A stretch of 64,000 nt of DNA from DATLSM01 sp963722965 (GTDB lineage: Bacteria; Actinomycetota; Thermoleophilia; Solirubrobacterales; 70-9), in assembly GCA_963722965.1 (NCBI GenBank), contig CAVROX010000002.1, positions 62,001 through 126,000 of the forward strand. Reading direction: 5' to 3'. The notes below the pieces were generated by a model, which made no database searches, had not been told where the DNA came from, and saw only the letters and a list, made by a program, of their open reading frames with translations. A program made the translations under genes and the position numbers. Shown in pieces: positions 25,605 through 35,489 of the stretch; the first letter of the stretch is position 1, and each line of letters opens with the position of its first letter.

Positions 25605-27170
25605 TCAGGCCGAACGCCGGAAAACCCGGCGCACCCCCGCCCCGATTCGGCGCAACGGCTCAGTCATCCGCCACGAACGCGATGTCAGCACGGTCGAGAG
25701 GTCAGCCTGCGCTACGGCGTTCCTGGCCTCGGCCTCGCGAGCGCGAAGCTCGGAGTCGAGCGGGGAATTTGACGACTCGCGAAGGAGGCGTTGAAGCTCC
25801 TCGTTTTCGGATCGGAGCGAGGCCAGCTGGGGGTGAAGTTCCGCAGGTTCGGCAGACCGCAGCTGCATGTCTGCCGAATGCTCCTTGGCCCGCGTGATAA
25901 GGGATGTCAAGGCCGCCCTCGCAAGCCGGGCGAGAAGCTCGGTCTCGATCGCGTCGCGTTGCTGGCGAATTCTCCGTGTTTCGACAGAGAGCTTTTGACG
26001 AAGCGCTTTCGCGCGCTCCTTGTCGAGCACGGTGAGCGCCACATCCCGGGCGCTTATGAGGGGGTATCGACTGAAGGAGTGAACCCGGGCGGCAGGCCAA
26101 AGGCCTCGGAGAGCCCCGCGGACTTTTGGGTGTAGTAGGGGTTGTCGCTGATCAGGACGGTGGGGATCTCGAGCATCAGCGAGGTCAGAGCGACGTGGTA
26201 GGAGCAGCTCAGAGTGAGGCTAGCGTGGAGCAGATCGGGCACAACCTCGGCCAGTCCATCCGGGGTTAGCACTAGTGGGTCAGCGACTTCGATGCCGCGC
26301 TCGGTCACGGCCGCTCTCACTCGTTTAACCGCCGAACGCTGATCGATGCGTCCATCTGAATAGGCGATCAGCGGAAGGGCGATCAGCGGCAGATCGGCGA
26401 GCCTGCCGAGCTCTGCGAGGAAATCAGCGCAGAAACCGAGCACCGCCGCTGGGCGCTCTGTGACCCAGTCATCTTCGGCGAAATGCAGATTAACGCGTAA
26501 CCCTCCGTTGGGAACGCTTGGAACTACGGGGGGCGACAGCCGCCGCAGGACGCCAACCGCGTCGTCGGTTGTATTAAGCACTAACGCCGCTGAGCCGAGC
26601 GCCGTCAAGGCAGAGTGGAGTCGGCATCTCTTGTTCCTAGGAGCTCGAACGAGCGCAGGGAGGCTAGATCGATCGGATTCAGTCCTGCCACCCACTCAGC
26701 TTCAACCTGGAGTCCAGAGGAGAGGCGGCAGACCGCCTTGGCGCCCCCAGCCGCTAGCAGTGTTAGGGCGGAACCGAGCATCGCAAGCTTTCGGTCACCC
26801 CAAAGGCGATTAAGATAGCCCCCTCCGTAGAGGTAACAGGCCCCGATATGAGTTCCCTAGGAGCCGCGACGAGCTGGAGGCTGTCCTCGATGTTGTTGCC
26901 GGGGTCGAAGAACAGCGCGTGAGAGAATGGCCACCGGGAGCGCTTCATCCTGTCCAGATGACTGGCCAGGTACTGGCGCTCGAGCAATGGCAGCACGAGC
27001 AGGTCGGGGCCGAGACGCCCAACCAGGTCGAGCGCTGCGTCAAGCTGGGCGATGTCACCGTAGTTGCCCGAGCCGTCATAACCGCCAATCAGGATCACAA
27101 CAGCACGGGCTTCGATGATCGCCCTCACCGTCGAATTCGTTGCGAATAGGTTCGATTTGTCGCAGGTCAT
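25605..27170 (-). CDS. Polysaccharide pyruvyl transferase family protein with coiled-coil tail (frameshifted in this sequence)
   Basis: Ketal-pyruvyl transferase-like protein of about 520 residues. The N-terminus has VVILIGGYDGSGNYGDIAQL, the family hallmark; the middle reads YLNRLWGDRKLAMLGSALTL and ASLRSFELLGTRDADSTLP; the C-terminal lobe has DLLHASLTLSCSYHVALTSL and PTVLISDNPYYTQKSAGLSE. A coiled coil follows (VLDKERAKALRQKLSVETRR, LASLRSENEELQRLLRES), then a basic end SRSWRMTEPLRRIG. This last motif is common at the tails of polysaccharide enzymes. Frame breaks occur near 26825, 26608 and 26080. The ATG at 27168-27170 overlaps the stop of the upstream PP-loop/GT2 gene as ATGA. Codon use is less GC-biased than in the left part. 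Confidence 0.68.
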
Positions 27171-29582
27171 GGACGGTCGAGGTGATACCACTCAAAGAAG
27201 CGGGCATGGGAGTCCGCCCTCAAGCCCGCAACCCGTAGCGGGCTGAGGTGCCGATCAGCGATGCCGCCGCGCTTGATGCCGGCTCTGGCATAGGAATGCC
27301 ACTCCAGCCCTCGACGTCGACCACCATATCCGGCTCGGACAGCAACCCGCTCGACAGTTGCTCGAGCGCACTGGCGCGCACGGCGAGGGCCGATAGCCAT
27401 GCGCCCGTCTTTGAGCTGGTGCCCGAATCCACCCCCACGATGCCCTGCCGCGCAGCTCGGCTTGGATTCGGCGAAGTGCGCTCGCAAGCGACCCTGCTGT
27501 TTTGAGCCGATCGATCGCAGTCGAGGTCGTGAGAACCGTCATCGCGGGGACATGGTCCGCAGTGGATGGCGCGTCTCCGCTCACCGCTGCGAGAGACCGC
27601 GCGTATTCGACGAGCGGCCGTTGCTGGGGTTCGAGTTCACCGCTCGCGGTGAGGAGGACGTCCTCGCGATCGCAGCGTATGAGCGCGAAGCGGGGAGCTT
27701 CGGCGTGCTCGCGGTGGATCAGCGCGGTTGCCTCGTAGGCGTCCCGGTGACGGTCACGTATTTCGGCTTCGAGCTCCTCCGCGCGCTGAAGCGCGGGCCC
27801 AATCATCGAGTCGGGCCGACGCCGATATCGGAAGCCGCACCGTCCCGCCAGGAGCCCGCGGAAACCGGCCAGCGTCGCGCTCAGGAAGAACTCCCAGTCC
27901 TCGAATCCCTGCTGCAGCGTCTCGTCGAACTCAATCCCTGCTTCGAAGACAGCGCGCCGGATCAGGCTGCCGGTGTCGGACTGGTTCGAAAACAGCTGTC
28001 GGTATGGAAGAAAGGGGCGGGGCGCCTGCCATCCGCCCTCCTCGGCGCCGAAGAACTCGAGGGCGGGTGAGGCCCAGGCAACGTCCGGATTCTCCTCCAG
28101 CAGTGCAGACAACTTGGCCAACGTGTGGGGGGAGAGCACGTTGTCGGCATCTAGAGGGAAGATTGCCTCGATGTTTGGCCACCTGGCGAACGCTTGACGG
28201 ATACCGGCGTTGCGGGCTGCGGCGACGCCACGGTTGCCTTGGTGCAGGTAGGCGAGACGACCAGGGCGGGCATCGCGCAGCGCCCGTCCGATCCGGTCGG
28301 TGTCCGGATCGGGGCAGCCGTCGTTGACGACAACGACTCCGACTCCCGTCGTGATCTCCTGGTTAAGGGCTGACTGAACCGCCTCGGCCAGGTACTGGGC
28401 CTGCTGCCAGACTGGAACGACGACCGCGATCCGGACCGTCGGCGGTGGGCCGGGCAGATGCCGGCGCCGGTAGGTCGCGGGCAGGCCAAGCCCCTGCTTG
28501 CTCTTCGCGACCCCTGCCTCGACCGCGCTCTCGAGGTCGGGCCGGCCGGCGGCGCGGGTGGCGTCGAGCAGGTCTTCCCACATCGTGAGCTGAATTACTT
28601 GGTGGACCTGGTTTTCTGCGATGGCACCGCGATCGAGATGGGGTGGGAAGGTCGCGATCCGCTCGCGGGCGCCGAGCACCTCGAGCGCCGTCATCGTCAG
28701 CAGGCACTTGCTGCAGAGTCCGCAGTTGTAGGCCCCGCCCCTGTTCTCCCAGCAGACCCGCAGCGTCCGTTGGACGGCTGGGTGATCGACGATACTTCGG
28801 GGCCGCTCCATGCGGCTGAAGCGGCCGCCGTCGTCGACAATTTCGAGCCCCTCCGTGCTCCAGAGTCGGTCGACCATCCAGCTGGCTCCGTACTGGACAT
28901 GGGCCTCGTAGTCGGAATCGGTGGCGATCAACACCCTTTCGAACAGGGGAGCAAGGAATAGAGCGACCGCAACTACCGCGCAGCCGCAGTAGGTCTCCCA
29001 GCGCGCGAGCGGGTCTGAGAGCTCCCTCAGGTTCGTCTCCACCACGTGCAGCGGGAGGCCGAGCACGCTGGCGGCCTCGCGAAGCCGCGGCTCGATCCTG
29101 TCCGCGAGACCCTCCTGGTGCGGGGCGCCCGGCACGAGGTCGGTGCCGCGAACGAAAATCAGGTCGGTTATCTCCGGGTGGTTCAGGATGGTCGACCAGG
29201 AGTCGACGCCGCCGCTGAAGAAAGCCGCCACTCGACCATCGGCCTGCGTGGCCTCTTGCTTGCGCGTCGGCGCGACAACCCGCACCTCCCTGAGCGGAGG
29301 GTCGCCGAATTCCCAGTCGAGTGACCAGGTGCGCTGGATTGCCTGAAACTCGTGCTGCATCCGCAGCATCCGCGGGCTCACCGGATCAACCATGTTGAGT
29401 GTCCCGCCAAAGCGCATCGCCGGCATCAGACAGGCTGCCAGCGCGGCGTCCGCTGTGGGGATCACCGGGCTGTTGGTCCGCAGCCAGAGGGACTGAACCT
29501 GCCCTCCAACCCTCGCCTCGAAGGCCAGCTCCCCGGGAGTGCTCCTCAGGCCACTGATCTCGTGCAGACCGTCGGATGGCAT
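27167..29582 (-). CDS. QueC-like PP-loop ATPase domain fused to a GT2 glycosyltransferase (two frameshifts near the 3' end)
   Basis: An unusual two-domain protein of about 800 residues. The first part has a PP-loop SGGVDS at residues 123-128 (AAFFSGGVDSWSTIL) and a Zn-type cysteine set C277, C287, C290 and C293 (VCWENRGGAYNCGLCSKC), as in 7-cyano-7-deazaguanine synthase QueC and related ATP pyrophosphatases. The second part (residues about 384-610) is a GT-A glycosyltransferase: VRIAVVVPVWQQAQYLAEAV, FPLDADN, DTGSLIRRAVFEAGIEFDE and QGFEDWEFFLSATL. After RRIQAELRG the frame shifts near 27450 and 27230; the restored tail ends ADSHARFFEWYHLDRP and stops within the next gene's ATG. The first domain may adenylate or otherwise activate a substrate used by the locus; that is inference. 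Confidence 0.75.
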
Positions 29583-29750
29583 CGGAGGAGAGTAAATGAC
29601 CGTCTTTGCGGTGATGTCGGCGAATGAGCGAGGGGAGGCGCCAGCGTTGGCTGGCCGCAGGTCCGAACCCCAGGGCCGTGTTCGTTTGCGAGCCGGACCA
29701 GCAGAGCCCCGACTTGTGCAGCTTCAAGATGTTCACCGGCGTCGCCTCCT

Positions 29751-30065
29751 ATGACACGGGGGCTATTCGCCTTCGCCTCAGGTTCTTCGCCGGTCACGGC
29801 TCGCTGTACTTCAACCTGCAGTACGGCCCTGCCACAGGGAGGTCCTTGCTCTTGTGATTGGCATTACCAAGCCGTTGACGGATTCCACATTCAATGCTGG
29901 CCGAGCTTCGTCGTGCTGATAGCAGTGATGGCTTGGCTCGCCGCTTTCGGTAATTTCGTCGCCTTGTTCGTCTTGTTCTCACAGGAGCGCGCAATCTCGC
30001 CTGCACATATCGAGGAGCTGACGGGTGAGGGGAAGCCTCCGCCTGACAAGGAGAGAGTCTCTTGA
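29751..30065 (+). CDS. Small putative membrane protein before the epimerase gene
   Basis: I do not recognise the family. The last 55 residues hold one convincing membrane helix (FVVLIAVMAWLAAFGNFVAL) and a hydrophilic tail (SQERAISPAHIEELTGEG). The stop overlaps the TTG start of the epimerase gene as TTGA, suggesting coupling. The upstream half has no coding character, so translation may really begin near 29910-29930 (GTG or ATG within the helix region) or the 5' part may hold an indel. The rest of 29583-29750 is a divergent promoter region without a clear gene. Confidence 0.4.
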   Translation: MTRGLFAFASGSSPVTARCTSTCSTALPQGGPCSCDWHYQAVDGFHIQCWPSFVVLIAVMAWLAAFGNFVALFVLFSQERAISPAHIEELTGEGKPPPDKERVS

Positions 30066-31152
30066 GCCGCCTGCTGGTAACCGGAGGGGCCGGATTTGTC
30101 GGCTCGAACCTGGCGGTCTCTCTGGCGGGCAGGCATCCTGACTGGGAGGTGCTGGCGCTGGACAATCTCTACCGGCGAGGCTCGACGCTCAACCTGCCGC
30201 GCTTAGCCGATGCTGGCGTCGAGTTCGTCGAAGGGGATGTCCGTAACCCCGATGACCTGAAGGCGCTGCCGAGGATCTCGGCGATGATCGAGTGTTCGGC
30301 AGAGCCCTCGGTGAGGAGTGGACTTGACGGCGACACTGCCTACCTCGTACACACCAACCTCCCGGCGCCTACAACTGCCTGGAGCTGGCGCGGCGCGATG
30401 GCGCCTTTTTCGTCTTCCTCTCGACCAGCCGCGTCTACCCGGTCGCGCCGCAGCTAGCGCTGAAGCTCAAGGAGACACCGACGCGTTTTGAGATCGCTGC
30501 CGACCAGGATGTCGCTGGGGTCTCGCCGACGGGGATCTCGGAGGAGTTCCCGATGGACGGCCCCCGCACCCTCTACGGCGCCACCAAGCTCGCCGCCGAG
30601 CTGCTGATCGAGGAGTATCGAGCCAGCCTGGGCGTTCCCGCGGTGATCGACCGTTGCGGTGTGATCGCCGGGCCTTGGCAGATGGGCAAGGTCGACCAGG
30701 GCGTCTTCACGCATTGGATGCTCGCCCACCACTTTCGCCAGCCGCTCAGCTACATCGGCTTCGGCGGCGGAGGAAAGCAGGTCCGCGATCTTTTGCACGT
30801 CGAGGACCTCGTTGACCTTGTCGAGCGCCAGTTGATCGAGCGCGAATCTGGAACGGCCGCACCCTCAATGTGGGCGGGGGGCGCGAGTGCAGCCTTTCGC
30901 TCTTGGAGGCGACTGCGATCTGCCGTCGGCTGACCGGCAACGAGGTTCCGATCGAGCCGGTCGAGGAGACGCGTGCGGGCGATGTACCCGTATATCTTTC
31001 TGATTGCTCAAGACTCTTCGCGATGGATGCAGTGGCGCCCGCGGCGAGGGGCCGAGCGGGTGCTGACCGATATCTACAGTTGGATCGCGGCAGACGAGGC
31101 ACGCATCGCCCACGCCTTGAACATTGACGCCCCGGTGGGGGGAAGGGAGTAG
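30062..31152 (+). CDS. NAD-dependent sugar epimerase/dehydratase, CDP-paratose-2-epimerase-like (three frameshifts in this sequence)
   Basis: Extended short-chain dehydrogenase of about 363 residues acting on a nucleotide sugar. The NAD-binding start is LLVTGGAGFVGSNLAVSL, followed by DNLYRRGSTLNLPRL, VEFVEGDVRN and the active-site pair YGATK (with the Ser/Thr in FLSTSRVYP). GFGGGGKQVRDLLHVEDLVD is typical of CDP-tyvelose/paratose epimerases. Frame breaks near 30361, 30851 and 31029; the restored pieces (HTNL-GAYNCLELARRDGAFF, NGRTLNVGGGRECSLSLLEA, QWRPRRGAERVLTDIYSWIA) fit the family. TTG 30062 overlaps the small membrane ORF. A second enzyme of the same group follows six bases downstream. 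Confidence 0.78.
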
Positions 31153-31158
31153 GCACGA

Positions 31159-32231
31159 ATGCCGGTCGCGATCATCACAGGTGCCGGGGGGTTGATCGGC
31201 TCGGAGGCGGTCGAGCACTTCATCGCCGAGGGGTTTGACGTTGTGGGCATCGAGAACGATATGCGGGCTCGCTTCTTCGGTCCCGAGTCCTCAACCTCGC
31301 ATGTGACCGAGCGGCTGGTCGCCGAGCATCCCGAGTTCCGCTGGGAGAACATCGATATACGCGACGCCGACGCGATCGATCGGATCTTTCGCGACGCCGA
31401 CGGGATCGAGCTGGTGATCCACACCGCGGCCCAGCCCTCCCACGATTGGGCGGCGAGCGACCCGCAGACCGACTTCACGATCAATGCCAACGGAACCCTC
31501 AACCTGCTCGAGGCGGCTCGCGCCCACGCGCCGGAGGCCACCTTCATCTTCTGTTCGACCAACAAGGTCTACGGCGACACTCCCAATCGCCTTCCGCTCG
31601 AAGAGCTGGAGATGCGGCTGGAGCTACCCGAGTCCCATCGCTACTACGAGGGAATCGACACCTCGATGTCGATCGACGCCTCCACCCATTCCCTTTTCGG
31701 CGTCTCCAAGGCCGCTGCCGACCTTCTGGTGCAGGAGTACGGCCACTACTTCGAGATGCCGACCGTCTGCTTTCGCGGCGGCTGCCTGACCGGTCCCCAG
31801 CACGCCGGGGCTAAGCTCCACGGCTTCCTCGCCTACCTGATGAAGTGCACCGTCACCGGCACCCCCTACACCGTGTTCGGCTATGGCGGCAAGCAGGTGC
31901 GCGACAACATCCACAGTGCCGACCTGATCGCCGCCTTCGCCGCGTTCCACAGCTCGCGGCGGCCCGCCGCCGTCTACAACATCGGCGGCGGGCGTTTCAG
32001 CAACTGCTCGATGCTGGAGGCGATCGAGGTCTGCGAGCGGATCGCCGGCCGGAAGCTCGAGCTGGGAGATGGGGCGAGGAGCCACGGATCGGCGATCACC
32101 GTTGGTGGATCTCCGACCTCGAGCCGTTTAAAGCCGATTACCCCGGATGGGACCTGCGCTACGGGGTCGAGCACATCCTGGAGGAGATCTATGAGGAGAA
32201 CATCGAGCGCTGGACCGCCGCCCCGGCATGA
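31159..32231 (+). CDS. NAD-dependent sugar epimerase, second CDP-paratose-2-epimerase-like (one frameshift in this sequence)
   Basis: About 357 residues. The Rossmann start is VAIITGAGGLIGSEAVEHFI, then ENIDIRDADAIDRIF, HTAAQPSHDWAASDP (a hallmark of tyvelose/paratose epimerases), FIFCSTNKVYGDTPN, and FGVSKAAADLLVQEYG with the Lys of the SxK variant of YxxxK, as Phe replaces Tyr at the usual position (HSLFGVSK). GYGGKQVRDNIHSADL and YNIGGGRFSNCSMLEA follow. A break near 32070 is followed by EEPRIGDHRWWISDLEPFKA. With the preceding gene it may convert a CDP- or other NDP-sugar in two related steps. The stop overlaps the GT2 gene ATG. Confidence 0.78.
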
Positions 32232-32995
32232 AGCTCTCGGTGCTGATCCCCGCTCAGAACGAGGAGGGCTCGGTCGGCGCTACGGTCGAGGGTGTCGCCG
32301 CCGTGCTCGAGCGGGAGGGGATCGACTACGAGGTGATCGTGGTCAACGACGACAGCCGCGACAGGACTGAAGCTGTCGTCGCCGCGATTGGCGCCGCGAA
32401 CCCGCGGGTGCGTTTTCACCGTTCCCACCTCGAGCGGGGCTTCGGCAACGCGATCCGGGCCGGCCTCGACGTCTTCGAGGGTGACGCCGTCGCGATCGTG
32501 ATGGCCGATGCCTCCGATAATCCTGAGGACCTGGTCATGTACCACCACGTCCTTGAGGAGGGCTGGGATTGTGCCTTTGGTTCCCGTTTCATGCCCGGCG
32601 CGGAGATCTATAACTACCCACGCCTTAAGTACGTGATCAACCGCCTCGCCAACTGGTTCATTCGCATCCTCTTTCGCCACCGTTACAACGATACGACCAA
32701 CGCTTTCAAGGCCTACCGACGCGAGGTCATAGAGACGATCCAGCCGCTGCTCTCGAAGCACTTCAACCTCACCGTCGAGATGCCCCTGAAGGCAATTGTC
32801 CGCGGCCACACCTACAAGATCCTCCCCACCAACTGGACCAACCGGACCAGCGGCGAGGCAAAGTTGGCGATGAGAGAGATGGGCAGCCGATACCTCTTTA
32901 TCGTGCTTTATGTCTGGCTGGAGGCGAAGCTGAGCCGGGGTGACTATCAGGTTCGTAACCAAGGCGGGACGCACCCGAGGGCCGGTGCACGCTAG
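32228..32995 (+). CDS. GT2 glycosyltransferase, polyprenol-phosphate sugar synthase (DPM1) like
   Basis: 255 residues with the GT-A fold: LSVLIPAQNEEGSVGATVEG, YEVIVVNDDSRDRTEAVV, and VAIVMADASDNPEDLVMYHH, where the DxD-equivalent is MADAS. FRHRYNDTTNAFKAYRREVI matches the acceptor region of dolichol/polyprenol-phosphate mannose synthases. It would charge polyprenyl phosphate with a sugar, to be used outside the membrane by GT-C enzymes such as the large membrane proteins of this locus. The C-terminus is converging and overlaps the methyltransferase gene by four bases. Confidence 0.82.
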   Translation: MKLSVLIPAQNEEGSVGATVEGVAAVLEREGIDYEVIVVNDDSRDRTEAVVAAIGAANPRVRFHRSHLERGFGNAIRAGLDVFEGDAVAIVMADASDNPEDLVMYHHVLEEGWDCAFGSRFMPGAEIYNYPRLKYVINRLANWFIRILFRHRYNDTTNAFKAYRREVIETIQPLLSKHFNLTVEMPLKAIVRGHTYKILPTNWTNRTSGEAKLAMREMGSRYLFIVLYVWLEAKLSRGDYQVRNQGGTHPRAGAR

Positions 32996-33639
32996 GATTT
33001 CACCCCGATCACGAGGAACTGTTTGCCGAGCAGTCGCCACACAAGCGGCACTCGGAGGTAGGCCAGAGTCAGTGCTGGCGAGCAGGGAAGGATTCCGCGG
33101 AAGGAGTAGGGCAGGTAACGCGGAACGATGCGCCGGGGTTCAAAACTGGCCGCATAGAGGTGCTCGGCGATCGCGACATGGGTCAGCGCCACGTAGTGAT
33201 CGGCGCAGTCCCAGTACTCACCGGCGCAGTAGCGGTAGTTCGGCCCCATGATCGCGATCCGCCCCCCCCGTTTCATTGCTTTATGCATTTTCTCCAGAAA
33301 AGCGGCGATCGCGTCCTGGTCGTAGAGGTGCTCGAGGAAATTTGAAACGAAAACCCCGTCGAAGTGTGCCTGCGGAAGCTCTGCCTCCATAATTGGAGCG
33401 ACGATCACGTGAGTGTCAGGCTTATGAGAGGCTTTCTCGTAGGCGACCGCATCGACCGCCCAGGTCTCTCGCGCCGGTACCGCGCCGATGAACTCGCCGC
33501 GCCCGGCAGCAGGGTCCAGGATTATTTCCGGCCGATCCATGAGTTTGTGCACATGGGGGGCGATCTCACCCCAGACTGCGGCTCGGACGCCCTGGTCAAT
33601 GTCGCGGAAGCGGTATGAGTAGAGCCGCTCGTAGTTCAC
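32992..33639 (-). CDS. Class I SAM-dependent methyltransferase
   Basis: Cytosolic methyltransferase of 215 residues. The SAM-binding region is DPAAGRGEFIGAVPARETWA with acidic residue at the next strand, then ADFDGVFVSNFLEHLYDQ-type sequence (AHFDGVFVSNFLEHLYDQ) and RGGRIAIMGPNYRYC. Such enzymes O-methylate sugars in surface-glycan loci; the target here is unknown. It starts close to the downstream end of the large membrane protein gene on the same strand. Confidence 0.75.
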   Translation of the reverse strand: MNYERLYSYRFRDIDQGVRAAVWGEIAPHVHKLMDRPEIILDPAAGRGEFIGAVPARETWAVDAVAYEKASHKPDTHVIVAPIMEAELPQAHFDGVFVSNFLEHLYDQDAIAAFLEKMHKAMKRGGRIAIMGPNYRYCAGEYWDCADHYVALTHVAIAEHLYAASFEPRRIVPRYLPYSFRGILPCSPALTLAYLRVPLVWRLLGKQFLVIGVKS

Positions 33640-33663
33640 GAGATGGGGAGCGTATCGCCAGGC

Positions 33664-35487
33664 TCATTCGGGACGTGGTCGGCTGCCGGTCGTCTCCGAC
33701 CAGACAAGCCAGGCAATCGCGACTGTGGCCAATAGGAGGACGAGCACGGCACAGGCGTCGTTGAGGCGGTATGCGTTGCTGAGCGGGTTGAAGCTGTGGG
33801 TGCCCAAGGTAGCGCCGACGGCGAGCGCCAACACCTCAACCGCCCGCAACACCAGCACGATCCGCGCCGGGGTCGAACGAAACCAGGGAAAACCTGAGCC
33901 TGCCTGCTGTAGTGCAATGACGGCTAGGATAGCCAAAACCCAGGCCTGCATCCCCTCTCGCAGGAGTCCCGAGCTGGTTGCACCCCAGTAGACGCTGAAA
34001 GCCAGGAACGGGAGGACGATGGTGGCGATGATCGCCCAGGTCCAGCGACGCAGCGCCTTCCAGAGGCTGAGCACCATCATCGGGAAGAAGGCGATTCCAA
34101 ACGCAAAGGGAATCGTGATCCAGTACTGGAAGAAAAAGTGGACTACACCGGGCGAAATGCTTCCAACCGTGTTGATCGAGGGGTTATGACCGTCGGCGAG
34201 TGGAAGGTAGAGTGGCACCAAAGTGTTTGCCAGCACGTGGACTCGGAATCTGAGCCACTCGGCCACGGTCGGGTGATAGTTGGGGTAGGCCTGTTCGATG
34301 TATTCGAAGAACTGGTCTTGGAGCAGATGCGGCCCGTTGACCGTTCGCCAGAGGAAAACCGCAATCGCGGTACCGATCAGCAGCAGAATCGCCGAAAGAA
34401 TCTGTGGTCGCTTCCAATTTGCACCGCGAATTGGCCAGAGTGAGATTGGACCGAGTCCGAAAAGACCCCCGAGTGCACTCGGGTGGGCGAGGAATCCAAT
34501 CCCCAGCGTCAGCCCGCTGGAGAAGGACCGACGTTCAATCAGGAGAACGGCGGCGAGCAGAACAAACGTGGCTGCTAGTAGTTTCGGCCAAGTGAACCAT
34601 AGGTCGGCGAAGATGAACGGCGTGCTGACACCGAGCAGTAGCGCAAAGCGGGCGGCGGGGATGCCGCCGAGCCTCTTCACCAGCTCCCACAGCGCAAGGA
34701 AGACGGTGCAGCTGAAGGTGATCATCGCGATTCGAAAGGCCATGAAGCCCTGGGCGTCAAACGGGCGCCAGGGCTCTTCCGCCGCCGCCAACGGTGGATG
34801 GCCACCGCTGAGGAAGACGATCGGAGCGGTTCCCATCCCCGGCCATGGACCACGGCTGGAGAAGTTATAGGGAGCGAAGAGGGTGTCGGCGGAAGCGCTA
34901 TAGGGGTGAGCGCCGTTGGCGATCAACTGCACGACGTTGTAAGAGATGCGGCTGTCGGGACGTCCCTCTGGGTTCAGCGTTCGTGAAATCGTCCCCCCAA
35001 ACCATTCGCCCGCCGGCCCCAACGACCAGAGCGATTTGGCGATGACGATGACCAATGCGAGCGCGGTGATCAGAAGGGCCCACTGCTCCTCGGGGTCGAA
35101 GATGTCCTCCGGTCCGCATGAGATCAGCGCCCCAAAGATCAACCCGAGAAGTGGTCCGCAGCAGGCGAGGGAGACAGTTTGTGAGCTCGCGTTGCCGGCG
35201 AGCACCCAGGCGAGGCCGCCGATCGCAACGAGGGTCGCCAATCCCGGTATCGCCAGGAAGCCGAGCCCGATCGGTTTCCCCCCCGCGGCACGCCAGAGCA
35301 CTCCTGGGCCGAACATCAAGGAAACCGCCAGCGCGGCGGTGGAGATGACTCGGACGAAATCGAGAAGTTCGGCCCCCGGAGTCGCCTGTGGCCCGTTCGA
35401 AGGCGGGTCAGCAAGGCCGAGCAAGCAGGCCAGAGCGCCGAGTGCCAATAGGGCCAGCATCACGCCCCTCTCCCGACTGATCGCCAC
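33664..35487 (-). CDS. Large multi-spanning membrane protein of the polysaccharide locus
   Basis: 607 residues with about 13 predicted membrane segments and one long loop around residues 190-260 (NGAHPYSASADTLFAPYNFS, RGPWPGMGTAPIVFLSGGHP). The order resembles GT-C type lipid-linked-sugar transferases, but I do not see a secure DxD/DE catalytic motif and cannot name the family. It lies immediately after a similar membrane gene (two bases between the preceding stop and the GTG start), suggesting they act together in building the surface glycan. Confidence 0.65.
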   Translation of the reverse strand: MAISRERGVMLALLALGALACLLGLADPPSNGPQATPGAELLDFVRVISTAALAVSLMFGPGVLWRAAGGKPIGLGFLAIPGLATLVAIGGLAWVLAGNASSQTVSLACCGPLLGLIFGALISCGPEDIFDPEEQWALLITALALVIVIAKSLWSLGPAGEWFGGTISRTLNPEGRPDSRISYNVVQLIANGAHPYSASADTLFAPYNFSSRGPWPGMGTAPIVFLSGGHPPLAAAEEPWRPFDAQGFMAFRIAMITFSCTVFLALWELVKRLGGIPAARFALLLGVSTPFIFADLWFTWPKLLAATFVLLAAVLLIERRSFSSGLTLGIGFLAHPSALGGLFGLGPISLWPIRGANWKRPQILSAILLLIGTAIAVFLWRTVNGPHLLQDQFFEYIEQAYPNYHPTVAEWLRFRVHVLANTLVPLYLPLADGHNPSINTVGSISPGVVHFFFQYWITIPFAFGIAFFPMMVLSLWKALRRWTWAIIATIVLPFLAFSVYWGATSSGLLREGMQAWVLAILAVIALQQAGSGFPWFRSTPARIVLVLRAVEVLALAVGATLGTHSFNPLSNAYRLNDACAVLVLLLATVAIAWLVWSETTGSRPRPE

Positions 35488-35489
35488 TA

